This document shows, piece after piece, positions 29,401 through 37,840 of a stretch of 64,000 nt of DNA. The notes beneath the pieces were generated by a model. It worked only from the letters and a program-made list of their open reading frames with translations. It was not told where the DNA came from and did no database searches. The stretch comes from an uncultured Clostridium sp. (GTDB lineage: Bacteria > Bacillota > Clostridia > TANB77 > CAG-508): positions 62,001 to 126,000 of the forward strand of contig CAOJXR010000001.1 of NCBI GenBank assembly GCA_948465565.1, written 5' to 3'. Numbering within the stretch: the first letter of the stretch is position 1; every line of letters begins with the position of its first letter. The position numbers and the translations under genes are program-made.

Positions 29401-30107
29401 TAATTTCTGAGTTATATAATAGCAATATAACAACAGACGAAACAGCAGCAGGAGATGTCAATGGAGATGGTGTAGTAAATAGCAATGATGTTACAGAAGT
29501 ACTAGATAAAACAGTTGAGTTAGATTATTTTAAACTAGGCGAATATACACCAATCACAAGTATAACAATAAATAAAACATCAATAACGCTAGAAAAAGGA
29601 GATACAGCACAACTTTCAGCAACATATTCTCCAACTAACACAACAGATAGTCCAAAACTTAGATGGTATTCAAGTAATAAAGCAGTAGCCACAGTAGATA
29701 GTAATGGCAAAATAACAGCAATAGGTGGAGGAACAGCCACAATTACAGCAAGTTCAAGCAGCGGAACAAAAGCAACTTGTGAGGTTAAGGTAAATGAGCC
29801 AGCAAAGCCAAGCCCTAGTCCAAGCACAAGCCCAACACCAACAATAACGCCAACTCCAACCGTAAGTCCAAGCCCAATTCCTACACCTACGCCAACACCA
29901 GACCCAACTCCAACATTTAAGCTTGGTGATGTAAACGCTGACGGTAAAGTAAATGCACGTGACGCAAAACTTGTACTACAATATTTCAATGGAAAAGCCA
30001 CCCTTACAGCAGAACAACGAGCAAGAGCAGATATAAACAAAGATGGCAAAATAAATGCACGTGATGCTAAGCTAATTTTACAAATATTTAATGGAAAACA
30101 AATTTAA
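26424..30107 (+). CDS. giant secreted multidomain protein with two different dockerins
   Basis: The 1227-residue protein has a signal peptide (1-~29) and an NlpC/P60- or CHAP-like domain (~30-150: ARECLGFAG, NGHSVLVLSRDG). A fibronectin-III-like domain (~155-240), several BIG_2 domains (~250-495), a BspA-type LRR (~510-630) and a second CAP domain (~640-770: GENIGYTS, AMHRRAIL) follow. Further BIG_2 domains and an internal dockerin (~975-1030: DLDGNGVINSND, DVNGDGVVNSND) precede another BIG_2, a Pro-Thr-Ser linker (~1125-1160) and the C-terminal dockerin with NARD loops. The internal dockerin carries Ser-Asn where all the others carry Ala-Arg. Codon style is T-richer up to about 29300 and A-richer after it, which suggests a mosaic gene. 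Confidence 0.82.
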   Translation: MRKKIISSLILWVMLISTFLPWCNKVQAADKTYTLDELRRMYPTGMQWNDSYNAARECLGFAGLMYSKIYGINPFTYAEAVYDVEQIEPGDMVRYNGHSVLVLSRDGENTTVVECNYDWNNHVRWDHPKSMSEFRNNFVSILKGPYVLGTSPKPGTPKNASVDTSAGVKVSWERTYNCYGYKLIVYDEQNNKVSETIAKKASTTSANIFNLLTGTYTVRVYAIGINDTLSSGYTSAKFSCKQEATSCSDPAENIVLGVGDSYKYSFRLTPSNGIAKTEFFFVSSTDESVISLDGNTVTGLKEGSTELYFQFKTSKTTRNVPLKVLVVAPIKLAKSTVQIEKGSTYKLGVTPNPKGGTPSWFSSDKNIVKVDSEGNITALSPGVATIRVSQLIYNSDKSAYTYLDDECEVVVPGPEVEATKISLDKTSISIRGVRSEKLTATVSPANTTNKTVNWSSSNTNVATVDSTGRVRGVSKGSVVITAATSNGKTAKCNVNVQNEDEGETPLFSERVDSKTYTSGDFVYSILDDGTIVLMQYLGTAKNLVIPDKIDGRTVTKIYSTCFLDNSYIVNVTLPKNILYLDMYAFRNCPNLVSVNIPDGILYISRMAFYICPKLTYTVPKSLTKLENDDYAKISEITIDGTNNYDLAREVFELTNKERVANGLKPLEYCQELVDVAMKRAGETSAYWSHSRLTGGDCFTIASNFDGENIGYTSPTMSTAKIVVEDWMNSAMHRRAILDSSYNSIGIGVYRVNGHTFWVQTFSTNSAKKNVSYSGTKDLTQKVKIANGYGYLENIRVYGFEENNVIDIGEKISPTKVCIGNKLKTLGIYNREIYASDLSWRSTNEKVFTVDKNGTVTGVGAGSAKLIATIGNYSIECNITVEDMIPEGTTMNLDKSLYQLNSLNETVTLKAMLSIGRETTAKWSSSNPEIAKVDANGKVTAVSGGFAYITAQSDYGTDKCWIYVCMLRTMSDGRKVYPGDLDGNGVINSNDAALISELYNSNITTDETAAGDVNGDGVVNSNDVTEVLDKTVELDYFKLGEYTPITSITINKTSITLEKGDTAQLSATYSPTNTTDSPKLRWYSSNKAVATVDSNGKITAIGGGTATITASSSSGTKATCEVKVNEPAKPSPSPSTSPTPTITPTPTVSPSPIPTPTPTPDPTPTFKLGDVNADGKVNARDAKLVLQYFNGKATLTAEQRARADINKDGKINARDAKLILQIFNGKQI

Positions 30108-30123
30108 AATAATGTGATAAAAA

Positions 30124-30166
30124 CCATACTTTACAGAAATTAAAATTCTATAAAGTATGGTTTTTT
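30124..30166 (+). terminator. Rho-independent terminator ending the dockerin cluster
   Basis: A perfect 10-bp stem CCATACTTTA/TAAAGTATGG is followed by TTTTTT. It marks the downstream edge of the surface-protein island. Confidence 0.88.
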
Positions 30167-30297
30167 GCCCTATTGAGTAAAAACATATTTTAATTTTATT
30201 GAGATGTATTAGTTTTTATGCTATTATAATAACCATAGAAAAATGCAATTGATATATATGATTATGGAACAAAAATGGCTTTAAGGAGGTCAAATAA

Positions 30298-30900
30298 ATG
30301 AAAGTACTATTTGCAACAACAAATCCAGCTAAAATAAAGAAGTATGCAGAAAAATTAAAAGAGAATAATATAGAAGTATTAACTATTAAAGATATAGGAA
30401 TAAATTTAAAACCAGAAGAAACAGGAAAAAATGCCATAGAAAATGCTTATATCAAAGCAAAAGCATATTATGACAAAACAAAAATTACAACCATTGGTAT
30501 GGATAACAATTTATATATAGAAGAATTGCCAGAAGAAAAACAACCAGGCACACATGTAAGAAGAGTAAATGGTAAAGAATTAAATGACGATGAAATGATT
30601 GAACACTATTGTAATTTAGTCAAAGAATATGGAGGAAAACTAACAGCAAAATGGATATATGGAATGGTAATATATGATGGAAAAGAGCCAAAAGAATATA
30701 GTTGGAGTAAAAGTCATTTCTATTTTGTAGACAAGCCTTGTGAAAAAAGAAATCCAGGTTATCCATTAGACTCAATGTCAATTATGCCAGAATGTAATAA
30801 ATATTTTGTTGATTTAACACAAGAAGAATGGAACAAAAATATAGAAAACTATAAAGAAGATGATGTTATTAATTTCATAGTAAAAAATTGTAGCAAGTAG
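30298..30900 (+). CDS. Ham1/RdgB-like non-canonical purine NTP pyrophosphatase
   Basis: The 200-residue protein starts with FATTNPAKIKKYAEKL, the family's nucleotide-binding start. ETGKNAIENAYIKAKAYYD and GMDNNLYIEELP follow at the place of the metal-binding SGLxVDAL segment. It is therefore a divergent member: the usual SDDSGL motif is replaced by TIGMDNNL. ITPase-type enzymes hydrolyse dITP/XTP to clean the nucleotide pool. An AAGGAGG site precedes ATG 30298. It is followed after 9 bases by a UDG-like gene, so the two may form a DNA-sanitation pair. Confidence 0.72.
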   Translation: MKVLFATTNPAKIKKYAEKLKENNIEVLTIKDIGINLKPEETGKNAIENAYIKAKAYYDKTKITTIGMDNNLYIEELPEEKQPGTHVRRVNGKELNDDEMIEHYCNLVKEYGGKLTAKWIYGMVIYDGKEPKEYSWSKSHFYFVDKPCEKRNPGYPLDSMSIMPECNKYFVDLTQEEWNKNIENYKEDDVINFIVKNCSK

Positions 30901-30909
30901 GAGCGATTT

Positions 30910-31557
30910 ATGCGATTAGAAGATTTAAAAGCTGAATATGACAAATTACAAATAAAATATGGAGCAAAAGAATTAACATCTATATATAATGGAGGATGCA
31001 CAAATAATCCAGATATTTGCTTCGTTTTTATGAATCCAACTGGTAGAAACATTGCATCAGACCCTAATTGGAAAGGTAGAAGATCTCCATGGATAGGAAC
31101 AAAAAATATATGGAAATTATTTTATAGAATAGGGTTGCTTGATGAAGAAATATATGAAAATATTATGGCGAAAAAACCTCAAGAATGGGATGAAAAATTT
31201 GCAGATTTAGTATATGAAAATGTAGAAAAACACAAATATTTCATAACTAATTTAGGAAAATGCACACAAGTAGACGCAAGAGTATTGCCTAATTCTGTTT
31301 ATATTGAATATCTAGACTTACTATGCAAAGAAATAGAAATAATTAATCCAAAAATAATTATAACATTAGGAAATCAAGTTAGTTCTATTATATTAAATCA
31401 AAATATATCTGTATCACAATATAGAAAACAAAGCTTTTCTAAAAATATTGCAGGAAAAGAATATAAAGTATATCCAGTTTACTATCCTATTGGAAATGGA
31501 ATGATGAATATAGAAAAGGCAATAGAGGATATTAAATATATAATAGAAACAAATTAA
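30910..31557 (+). CDS. uracil-DNA glycosylase family protein
   Basis: The 215-residue protein shows the UDG superfamily pattern. ICFVFMNPTGRNIAS stands in the place of the active-site GxxPG motif and KYFITNLGKCTQVDAR in the place of the substrate-binding strand. IIITLGNQVSS is the third conserved strand. The C-terminal YPVYYPIGNGMMN region replaces the HPS motif, so activity on uracil is uncertain. It has no 4Fe-4S cysteine set. It is co-transcribed with the preceding nucleotide pyrophosphatase gene, behind AGTAGGAG. Base-excision or nucleoside-related roles are inferred from family only. Confidence 0.65.
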   Translation: MRLEDLKAEYDKLQIKYGAKELTSIYNGGCTNNPDICFVFMNPTGRNIASDPNWKGRRSPWIGTKNIWKLFYRIGLLDEEIYENIMAKKPQEWDEKFADLVYENVEKHKYFITNLGKCTQVDARVLPNSVYIEYLDLLCKEIEIINPKIIITLGNQVSSIILNQNISVSQYRKQSFSKNIAGKEYKVYPVYYPIGNGMMNIEKAIEDIKYIIETN

Positions 31558-31716
31558 AAGTACAAACGTACAATAAAATAGTAAAATTGTAGTACATTTG
31601 TAACAGTAATAATATAGTACTTACAAAAAAATAAACCTAATTATCGGAAAAAACTTGAAAATATCCAACAATTAGGTTAAAATAATTTAGAGAAAAATAA
31701 TAAGGAGGAGATTCAC

Positions 31717-32442
31717 ATGTCAGGACATAGCAAATGGCATAATATTGCAGCAAAAAAAGGAAAAGCAGATGCTGCAAGAGGAAAAGTATTCACAAAATTA
31801 GGAAGAGAATTATTAATAGCAGTAAAGCAAGGTGGACCTGACCCGGCTGGAAACTCTAAATTAAAAGACGTAATAGCAAAATGTAAGGCAGCTAACATGC
31901 CAAACGACACAATAAACAATGCAATCAAAAAAGCTTCTGGTTCAACAGACTCTGCAAACTATGAAGAGATTGTATATGAAGGATATGGAGTATCAGGAGT
32001 TGCAGTAATAGTAAATGCATCAACTGATAATAGAAATAGAACAGCAGCAGATGTAAGACACGTATTCGACAAAGCTGGTGGAAACTTAGGAACTACTGGT
32101 TGTGTTTCTTATATGTTTGAGAAAAAAGGTATAATAGTAATAGAAAGAGAATCAACAGACATGTCTGAGGATGATTTAATGATGCTTGCATTAGAGGCGG
32201 GAGCAGAAGATTTTGAGGCAGATGAAGAGTGTTACGAAATCACAACTGCACCAGAAAATTTCTCAAGTGTAAGAGAAGAATTAGAGAAAAACAACTTAAC
32301 ATTTATTGAAGCAGATGTTAAGATGGTACCTAATACATATGTTAAATTAGATGAAAAAGATTCAGAAAGAATGGAAAACTTCTTAGAAAAATTAGAAGAC
32401 CTAGATGATGTATCAGACGTATATCATAACTGGGAAGAATAA
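31717..32442 (+). CDS. yebC: YebC/PmpR family translation/transcription factor
   Basis: The 241-residue protein begins [19 protein letters not shown] and has the three family domains through [20 protein letters not shown]. YebC-type proteins were first called transcriptional regulators; recent work links them to translation of proline-rich stretches. The length is normal. A GGAGGAG site precedes the ATG. It stands alone and ends at a strong terminator. Confidence 0.95.
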   Translation: MSGHSKWHNIAAKKGKADAARGKVFTKLGRELLIAVKQGGPDPAGNSKLKDVIAKCKAANMPNDTINNAIKKASGSTDSANYEEIVYEGYGVSGVAVIVNASTDNRNRTAADVRHVFDKAGGNLGTTGCVSYMFEKKGIIVIERESTDMSEDDLMMLALEAGAEDFEADEECYEITTAPENFSSVREELEKNNLTFIEADVKMVPNTYVKLDEKDSERMENFLEKLEDLDDVSDVYHNWEE

Positions 32443-32454
32443 TATTGTAAATTG

Positions 32455-32490
32455 AACTTCTTTTAGTAAAATAAAAGAAGTTTTATTTTT
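32455..32490 (+). terminator. Rho-independent terminator of yebC
   Basis: An 11-bp stem AACTTCTTTTA/TAAAAGAAGTT with a six-base loop, followed by TTATTTTT. Confidence 0.85.
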
Positions 32491-32549
32491 AACACTATGA
32501 TACAGGCACAATATTACTAAGAAAATTTTTATAAAAAGGAGAAATGAAA

Positions 32550-33497
32550 ATGGAGAAAATCAAAGTATTCGCATGCCCAACAGCAGAAGAATTCACAAAG
32601 GAAATTTGTGATTATCTCGAAATTGAACCAGGCAAAATTAACTCAATGAAATTCAAAAATGATAACAACTTTGTACAATTATTAGAAACAGTAAGAGCAA
32701 CAGATGTATATATAGTACAAACATGTCAGCCACCAATAAATGAAAGAATAATGGAACTTTTAATAACAATAGATGCAGCTAAAAGAGCATCAGCAAAAAC
32801 AATAACTGTAGTACTTCCATATTTTCCATACTCAAGGTCAGATAAAAAAGATCAACCTCGTGTTCCAATAACAGCAAAATTGATGGCAGAAATAATAGAA
32901 GCAGCAGGTGCAACAAGAGTTATTACATGCGATTTGCATAATGCAGCAATCCAAGGATACTTTGATATAAATTGTGACAGACTAACAGGAGAATATATAT
33001 TAGAAAATTATTTCTTAGAAAAAGATATAGAAGATATGGTAATCATTGCAACAGATGCAGGAAGCGCAAAAAAAGCATATAAGTATTCAAAATTCTTTAA
33101 TTGTCCAATTGCATTAGTAGATAAAAGACGTGATGCCAATAATGATAAAGCAATATCAACAACAATAATAGGAGACGTAAAAGATAAAAACGCAATAATA
33201 TTTGATGACGAAATAAGTACAGGTGGAACACTAATGGAAACAGTAAATATTCTTGCAAAGTCAGGAGCTAAAAATATTTATGCAGCAGCAACACATGGAA
33301 TATTAGTAGGAGAAGCAATTGAAAGAATTGAAAAATCTCCAATAAAAGAATTAGTAGTAACAAATACAGTACCAGTGTCAGAAGAAAAAAGAATTGATAA
33401 GTTAACTGTACTATCAATAGCGCCAACATTTGCAGAAGCAATAAAAAGAATCCACGAAGAAAGACCACTTGGAGATATTTTTAGAACTAAAATATAA
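32550..33497 (+). CDS. prs: ribose-phosphate pyrophosphokinase
   Basis: The 315-residue PRPP synthase makes phosphoribosyl pyrophosphate from ribose-5-phosphate and ATP for nucleotide, His and Trp synthesis. Family motifs include PYFPYSRSDKKDQPRVPITAK, CDLHNAAIQGYFD and the PRPP loop AIIFDDEISTGGT. The loop differs from the DDMIDTAGT of typical bacterial class I enzymes, so it may belong to a divergent class. Two ATGs occur, at 32544 and 32550. AAGGAG at 32536-32541 favours 32550 (8 bases) because 32544 is only 2 bases away. Confidence 0.88.
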   Translation: MEKIKVFACPTAEEFTKEICDYLEIEPGKINSMKFKNDNNFVQLLETVRATDVYIVQTCQPPINERIMELLITIDAAKRASAKTITVVLPYFPYSRSDKKDQPRVPITAKLMAEIIEAAGATRVITCDLHNAAIQGYFDINCDRLTGEYILENYFLEKDIEDMVIIATDAGSAKKAYKYSKFFNCPIALVDKRRDANNDKAISTTIIGDVKDKNAIIFDDEISTGGTLMETVNILAKSGAKNIYAAATHGILVGEAIERIEKSPIKELVVTNTVPVSEEKRIDKLTVLSIAPTFAEAIKRIHEERPLGDIFRTKI

Positions 33498-33513
33498 TAT
33501 AAAATTATTGAAT

Positions 33514-33556
33514 AAAAACCTCTCTTTTATAAACAATAAATAAAAAGGAGGTTTTT
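33514..33556 (+). promoter_or_regulatory. hairpin covering the gpr ribosome binding site / prs terminator
   Basis: AAAAACCTC (33514-33522) pairs with GAGGTTTTT (33548-33556); adding CTTTTAT/ATAAAAAG gives a 17-bp stem with two mismatches. The right arm contains the AAGGAGG site of gpr, and its T run ends directly before ATG 33557. It could be a prs terminator, a translational lock on gpr, or both. Confidence 0.6.
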
Positions 33557-34489
33557 ATGAATTTTAGAACAGATTTAGCAGATGAAAGAAGAGAAGTGTT
33601 TAGAAAAATAAACAAACTTTCTCAAGAAATACCTGGAATAGAGAGTGAAGAAAAAGAGATTTCAGATACAATAAAAGTGCATAAAGTAAAAGTAACGAAT
33701 AATGAAGGAGAACAAGCATTACAAAAGCCAATAGGAACATACGTTACAATAGATGTTAAAAAAATGAAAAACATACCTGAAGAGGAAAAAGAGAAAATAG
33801 CATTTACAATATCAGGAGAATTACAAGAAATGATAAAAAATCTTGTATCAAAAAAAGATGAGATACTAATTGTTGGACTTGGAAACCTATATTCTACGCC
33901 AGATTCATTGGGACCAAAAGTAATACAAAATGTGGATGTCACAAGACATATATTCAAATATTTACCACAATACGTTAGTGAAGATGACAGAGAAGTAGCA
34001 GCTATTTCCCCAGGTGTACTTGGTACAACAGGAATTGAAACACAAGAAATACTAAAAGGAATAGTTGATAATGTTAAACCAAAATTAATTATTGTAATAG
34101 ATAGTTTAGCATCAAAAAGTATAGAAAGAATAAGTAGTTCTGTTCAGCTTTCAGATACAGGAATAGTACCAGGAGCAGGTGTTGGAAACAAAAGAAGAGA
34201 GTTATCACAAGCAACATTAGGAGTTCCAGTAATTGCAATAGGAATACCAACAGTTGTAGATGTTGCAACAATTACTAATGATTGTTTAGAATTATTTATT
34301 GAAAAATTACAAGATGAGGCAAAATCAAATGATTATTTAAATCAATTAAAACAAGAAGACAATTATCAAGAAATTAAAGATGCTTTGGTTCCAAAAGATT
34401 TTAATTTGATAGTAACACCAAAGGAAATTGACGAATTGATATTGAATATGACTGAGATTGTAGCTTGTGGAATTAATAAAAGCTTATAA
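33557..34489 (+). CDS. gpr: germination protease GPR (spore protease)
   Basis: The 310-residue protein matches the spore protease that degrades small acid-soluble proteins during germination. NFRTDLADERREVF opens it, as in GPR zymogens that self-process near such a site. VGLGNLYSTPDSLGPKV, AISPGVLGTTGIET, VIDSLASKSIERI and GVGNKRRELSQATLGVPV are family hallmarks. It shows the organism has a sporulation programme. The start lies right after the hairpin described above; expression is normally under the forespore sigma factor in related bacteria, and I could not identify that promoter with confidence. Confidence 0.95.
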   Translation: MNFRTDLADERREVFRKINKLSQEIPGIESEEKEISDTIKVHKVKVTNNEGEQALQKPIGTYVTIDVKKMKNIPEEEKEKIAFTISGELQEMIKNLVSKKDEILIVGLGNLYSTPDSLGPKVIQNVDVTRHIFKYLPQYVSEDDREVAAISPGVLGTTGIETQEILKGIVDNVKPKLIIVIDSLASKSIERISSSVQLSDTGIVPGAGVGNKRRELSQATLGVPVIAIGIPTVVDVATITNDCLELFIEKLQDEAKSNDYLNQLKQEDNYQEIKDALVPKDFNLIVTPKEIDELILNMTEIVACGINKSL

Positions 34490-34498
34490 TTATAACTT

Positions 34499-34536
34499 AA
34501 AGTAACAAATTAAATTACAAATTTGTTACTTTTTTA
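34499..34536 (+). terminator. Rho-independent terminator of gpr
   Basis: A 12-bp stem AAAGTAACAAAT/ATTTGTTACTTT with a ten-base loop, followed by further T residues. Confidence 0.85.
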
Positions 34537-34618
34537 TTTTTGCATATGTACAAACAAAGTAATATGATATAATCAAATCATTAAATGGTAAAAATATGTA
34601 GATAATAAAGGGGAATTT

Positions 34619-35546
34619 ATGAAAAAAATATTTATAACACTATTAGTTATAGTACTAATAATAGTAGCAATTATATTTGCAATACCAGAAATGAACAGAT
34701 ACTATACAGTTGAAGGAACAATTGTAGGAATAAAAGGGGATACAATATACATAGGAACAAATGGGAAAAAGCGGAGAGCCAAATAGTTTTGATGCATATT
34801 ATGATTTTTCTTTTAAAACAGAAAAAAATAAAAATATCAAAATCAAAGATAAGAAAAATCATAAAATTAATGCAAACGATTTAAAAGTTGGAGATATAGT
34901 AAAAATCATAGCTAAAAAAGATAAAATAGAAATAGCTATTGGTTATTCAATAAAACCAATATATAACATAAAATCAGTTAAAATAATAGGACAAGATGTA
35001 GAAGGAGCAGCAGATACATATATTTTCAGCCATGCATCCGACGTATCATTTATGGTAAACGAGCTAACAAAGAAAGGAATAACACTTACAATAATTGACA
35101 AAAACGAAAGACCATTCGAATATAACCATGATTATGCAATATATAAAAAAGTGAAAAGCGAACCAAAACAACTCAATTCACATAGCTTAGAAAATTCACA
35201 ACAACCTAAACCTAAAGCAATGAAACAGAAAGTAGCAGAAAAGGAAATTATTGCAACAACAATTCCAGCCAAACCACCTACAGAAATAACAGAATCATAT
35301 ACATGGGAAGAAGTAAAAAAGAAATCCAAAATAACAAGTCAAGAAACCGTTGAATTTGACAAAAAACTCAGCACGAATGTACTTATGAGAAAATATGATT
35401 GGAGCAACATGTATGGAGAGTTAGAAAGTGGAGACTATATGCTACAATTCAATATAAAACAATGGTGGTTCACCCGTGTATACATAAACTTTACAATAGA
35501 TGAACAAGGCGAAATATCTTACGAAAATCCTATAATAGATTATTGA
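34619..35546 (+). CDS. membrane-anchored protein of unknown function, read through a CGG frameshift
   Basis: ATG 34619 behind AAAGGGGAA opens a frame with a membrane helix (MKKIFITLLVIVLIIVAIIF) and a small beta domain (YYTVEGTIVGIKGDTIYIGTNGKK). At CGG 34772 it breaks and stops at 34784-34786. Skipping C34772 gives GEPNSFDAYYDFSF and an open frame to 35546, for a total of 308 residues. The rest is an OB-like beta segment, a Lys/Pro-rich linker (~170-205) and a C-terminal beta domain (WSNMYGELESGDYMLQF). An alternative single-base change in the A5 run before CGG would also restore the frame. No ribosome binding site supports a second start at 34761. The function is unknown. Confidence 0.6.
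34769..34775 (+). other. CGG +1 frameshift site 2
   Basis: AAG CGG A: the upstream frame reads AAG then CGG (34772-34774). The downstream protein resumes at GGA 34773. Confidence 0.65.
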
Positions 35547-35612
35547 AAAAAATTTTTTTATATGATAAACTAACCAAAGAATTACTTAAGAAAAACCAAG
35601 GAGAGAAAACAA

Positions 35613-36515
35613 ATGAAAGATTATTTTATGTACGACAAGAAGAAATGCATAGTAACAGGAGCATCATCAGGAATGGGACGAGCAACAGTAGAGATGCTAG
35701 TTGACCTGGGAGCTGACGTATATGCTGTAGACATAACGCCATGTAAAATAAAAGGAATAAAAAAATTTATAAAATGTGATTTATCAAACAAAGAAGAAAT
35801 AGATAAACTATTTGAAAAAGTGCCAAAGAACATACACTGTTTCTTCGGAATAGCAGGACTTTCAGGGTCAAAGACAGATTATATAACAACATTTAACTGC
35901 AACTATACAGCCAATTATTATATAACAATGAATTACTTACCAGAAAGAATGAAAAAAGGCGGAAGTATTGTATATGTTACTTCAACAGCAGGATTAACCT
36001 GGAAAGACTATCAAAAAGAACAATTAAAAGTACTAAAATGTAATTCATGGGAAGAAATACAGCAAGTAATAGAGCCACTTGCGCAAATTTCTCCATCAAC
36101 ATTTGCATATATGTATTCAAAAAGATGCTTATCACATTTTGCATGTGAAAAAGCAATAGAACTTGGAAAACTAGGGATACGTATTAACAATGTAATGCCA
36201 GGTTCAACAGACACAGGAATGAAAGACGAATTTCAAGAAATGGCAGGAGGAGAAGAAGCATTATTAAATGAAACTGGAACAGCACGTAGACTAGCTACTT
36301 CTGAAGAAATGGCTGGTGCAATAGTGTTTTTAAATTCAGAAATGGCAACATTTATATCAGGAGTAGACTTCTGCGTAGATTCAGCAGACAATTGTATGAA
36401 AATATTAAAACTTAAAAAAGATAGAGAAAAAGTACCAGCAACAAACAAATTCATATTAAAAATTGCAAAAAAGATGATGAGTAAACAAAGTAAAAGTTTA
36501 CCAGAAGGAAAATAA
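35613..36515 (+). CDS. short-chain dehydrogenase/reductase, 3alpha-hydroxysteroid dehydrogenase-like
   Basis: The 300-residue Rossmann enzyme has cofactor motif TGASSGMG (~15-22), CDLSN, GIAGLSGSK in place of NNAG, catalytic Ser in VTSTAGL and YMYSK (YxxxK). The pattern of a short strand-loop after the DLS motif, the long insert after VTSTAG and INNVMPGSTDTGM resembles 3alpha-hydroxysteroid/coniferyl-alcohol dehydrogenases. A basic C-terminal tail of ~35 residues (KIAKKMMSKQSK) is extra. Activity on bile acids would suit a gut organism, but this is only a family-level guess. GGAGAGAAAAC precedes the ATG. Confidence 0.75.
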   Translation: MKDYFMYDKKKCIVTGASSGMGRATVEMLVDLGADVYAVDITPCKIKGIKKFIKCDLSNKEEIDKLFEKVPKNIHCFFGIAGLSGSKTDYITTFNCNYTANYYITMNYLPERMKKGGSIVYVTSTAGLTWKDYQKEQLKVLKCNSWEEIQQVIEPLAQISPSTFAYMYSKRCLSHFACEKAIELGKLGIRINNVMPGSTDTGMKDEFQEMAGGEEALLNETGTARRLATSEEMAGAIVFLNSEMATFISGVDFCVDSADNCMKILKLKKDREKVPATNKFILKIAKKMMSKQSKSLPEGK

Positions 36516-36556
36516 CGAAATAACATCATACACTGCTACGAATTAAATAATATATT

Positions 36557-36626
36557 AATAGCTATCATATTTTGAGCTAAACCCAAAAATTTTGGAAATG
36601 CTTTAAAAATGATAGCTATTTTTTTA
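36557..36626 (+). terminator. long Rho-independent terminator
   Basis: A 12-bp outer stem AATAGCTATCAT/ATGATAGCTATT encloses an inner CCAAAA/TTTTGG stem and is followed by six T residues. Confidence 0.85.
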
Positions 36627-36784
36627 TGTCATAAATTAAAATGTCACCGAGTTGTCACTTCCATATATTAAAATTAAAAAGTAACGAATATGTCTTACAA
36701 AACTGTAAGATTTATGAAAGGTAAACCTATACTCCAAATAGAGACAATTATATATAATATTTTTAAAGGAGAAAAAAGGAACAA

Positions 36785-37840
36785 ATGAATATTTTAATTT
36801 TGACTGCAAAATATGGAATGGGGCATTATACTGCTTCAATGTCATTAAAACAAGAACTTGAAAACAAAAACACACATGTTGAAGTAATTGACTTTTTTGA
36901 TATCATATTCCCAAAAATGAAAACAATTATATATGGCACATTTAATTTTCTAGTAAGTAAATGTAGCAGAGTATATAACTTTTTTTACAAATTCACAGCC
37001 AATACAGACTCCGCACCATTCAAAAGTATTATGGAAAAAAGAATTGAAAAATTATTACAAGAAAAAAATGTAGACATTATTATATCTACATTTCCAATAT
37101 GCTCAAAATACATTTCTGCATATAAGAAATCAAACAATCCGAACTTAAAATTATATACATATATAACTGATATAGAAGTAAACAAAGAATGGATAACAAA
37201 TCAAACAGATAGTTATTTTGTTGCATCAAACGAAACAAAAATACAAATGATGAAAAATGGAATATCAGAAGAAAACATAAAAGTAGTAGGTATTCCTGTT
37301 AGAAAAGAATTTAAAGAGAATATAAACTCAAAAAATAAAAAAGAAATTGTTATTATGGGAGGAGGTCTAGGACTAATTCCAGACATAGATAAATCAATAG
37401 AGGAATTAGCACAAAACGAAGATATACACATTACTTTACTTGCAGGAAAAAATCAGAGAATATTTAATAAGTATTACGGAAAATACACTAATATCACAGT
37501 AATTGGATACACGAATGAAGTATATAAGTACATGAAAAAAGCAGAACTTATAATAACAAAAGCAGGAGGAATAACACTATTTGAAGCAATACACTCAAAC
37601 ACGCCAATATATATTGTATATCCATTTTTGAGTCAAGAAATCGGAAACGCTAAATTTGTTGAAAATAAAGGATTAGGAAAAGTAATTTGGAAGAAAACAG
37701 AAAATGCAATAAAACCCATAATAAAGCTGTTAAACACACCAGTAGAATTAGAAATAATGAGAGAAAACATGGATAAAATCAAAAACGAACTAGAACCAAT
37801 AAGTGTTATAGACGCATATAAAGAAAGTGTGGCAAAATGA
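36785..37840 (+). CDS. MGDG synthase-type glycosyltransferase
   Basis: The 351-residue enzyme is a GT28/MGDG-synthase family member (MurG/UgtP-like). It starts with ILTAKYGMGHYTASMSL, the GxGH glycine-histidine loop, and its C-terminal half carries ITKAGGITLFEAIHSNTPI, the nucleotide-sugar site. Relatives transfer glucose or galactose from UDP-sugars to diacylglycerol to make membrane glycolipids. The protein is cytoplasmic or membrane-associated. Its stop overlaps the ATG of the deacetylase (ATGA), and a flippase-like gene follows, so the three form a glycolipid or envelope operon. Confidence 0.82.
   Translation: MNILILTAKYGMGHYTASMSLKQELENKNTHVEVIDFFDIIFPKMKTIIYGTFNFLVSKCSRVYNFFYKFTANTDSAPFKSIMEKRIEKLLQEKNVDIIISTFPICSKYISAYKKSNNPNLKLYTYITDIEVNKEWITNQTDSYFVASNETKIQMMKNGISEENIKVVGIPVRKEFKENINSKNKKEIVIMGGGLGLIPDIDKSIEELAQNEDIHITLLAGKNQRIFNKYYGKYTNITVIGYTNEVYKYMKKAELIITKAGGITLFEAIHSNTPIYIVYPFLSQEIGNAKFVENKGLGKVIWKKTENAIKPIIKLLNTPVELEIMRENMDKIKNELEPISVIDAYKESVAK

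Noticed and set aside
31558..31700. Possible riboswitch or terminator before yebC
   Set aside because: Only an AACCTAATT/AATTAGGTT stem and an imperfect TACAAA/TTTGTA repeat are seen, with no T tract and no known aptamer core.
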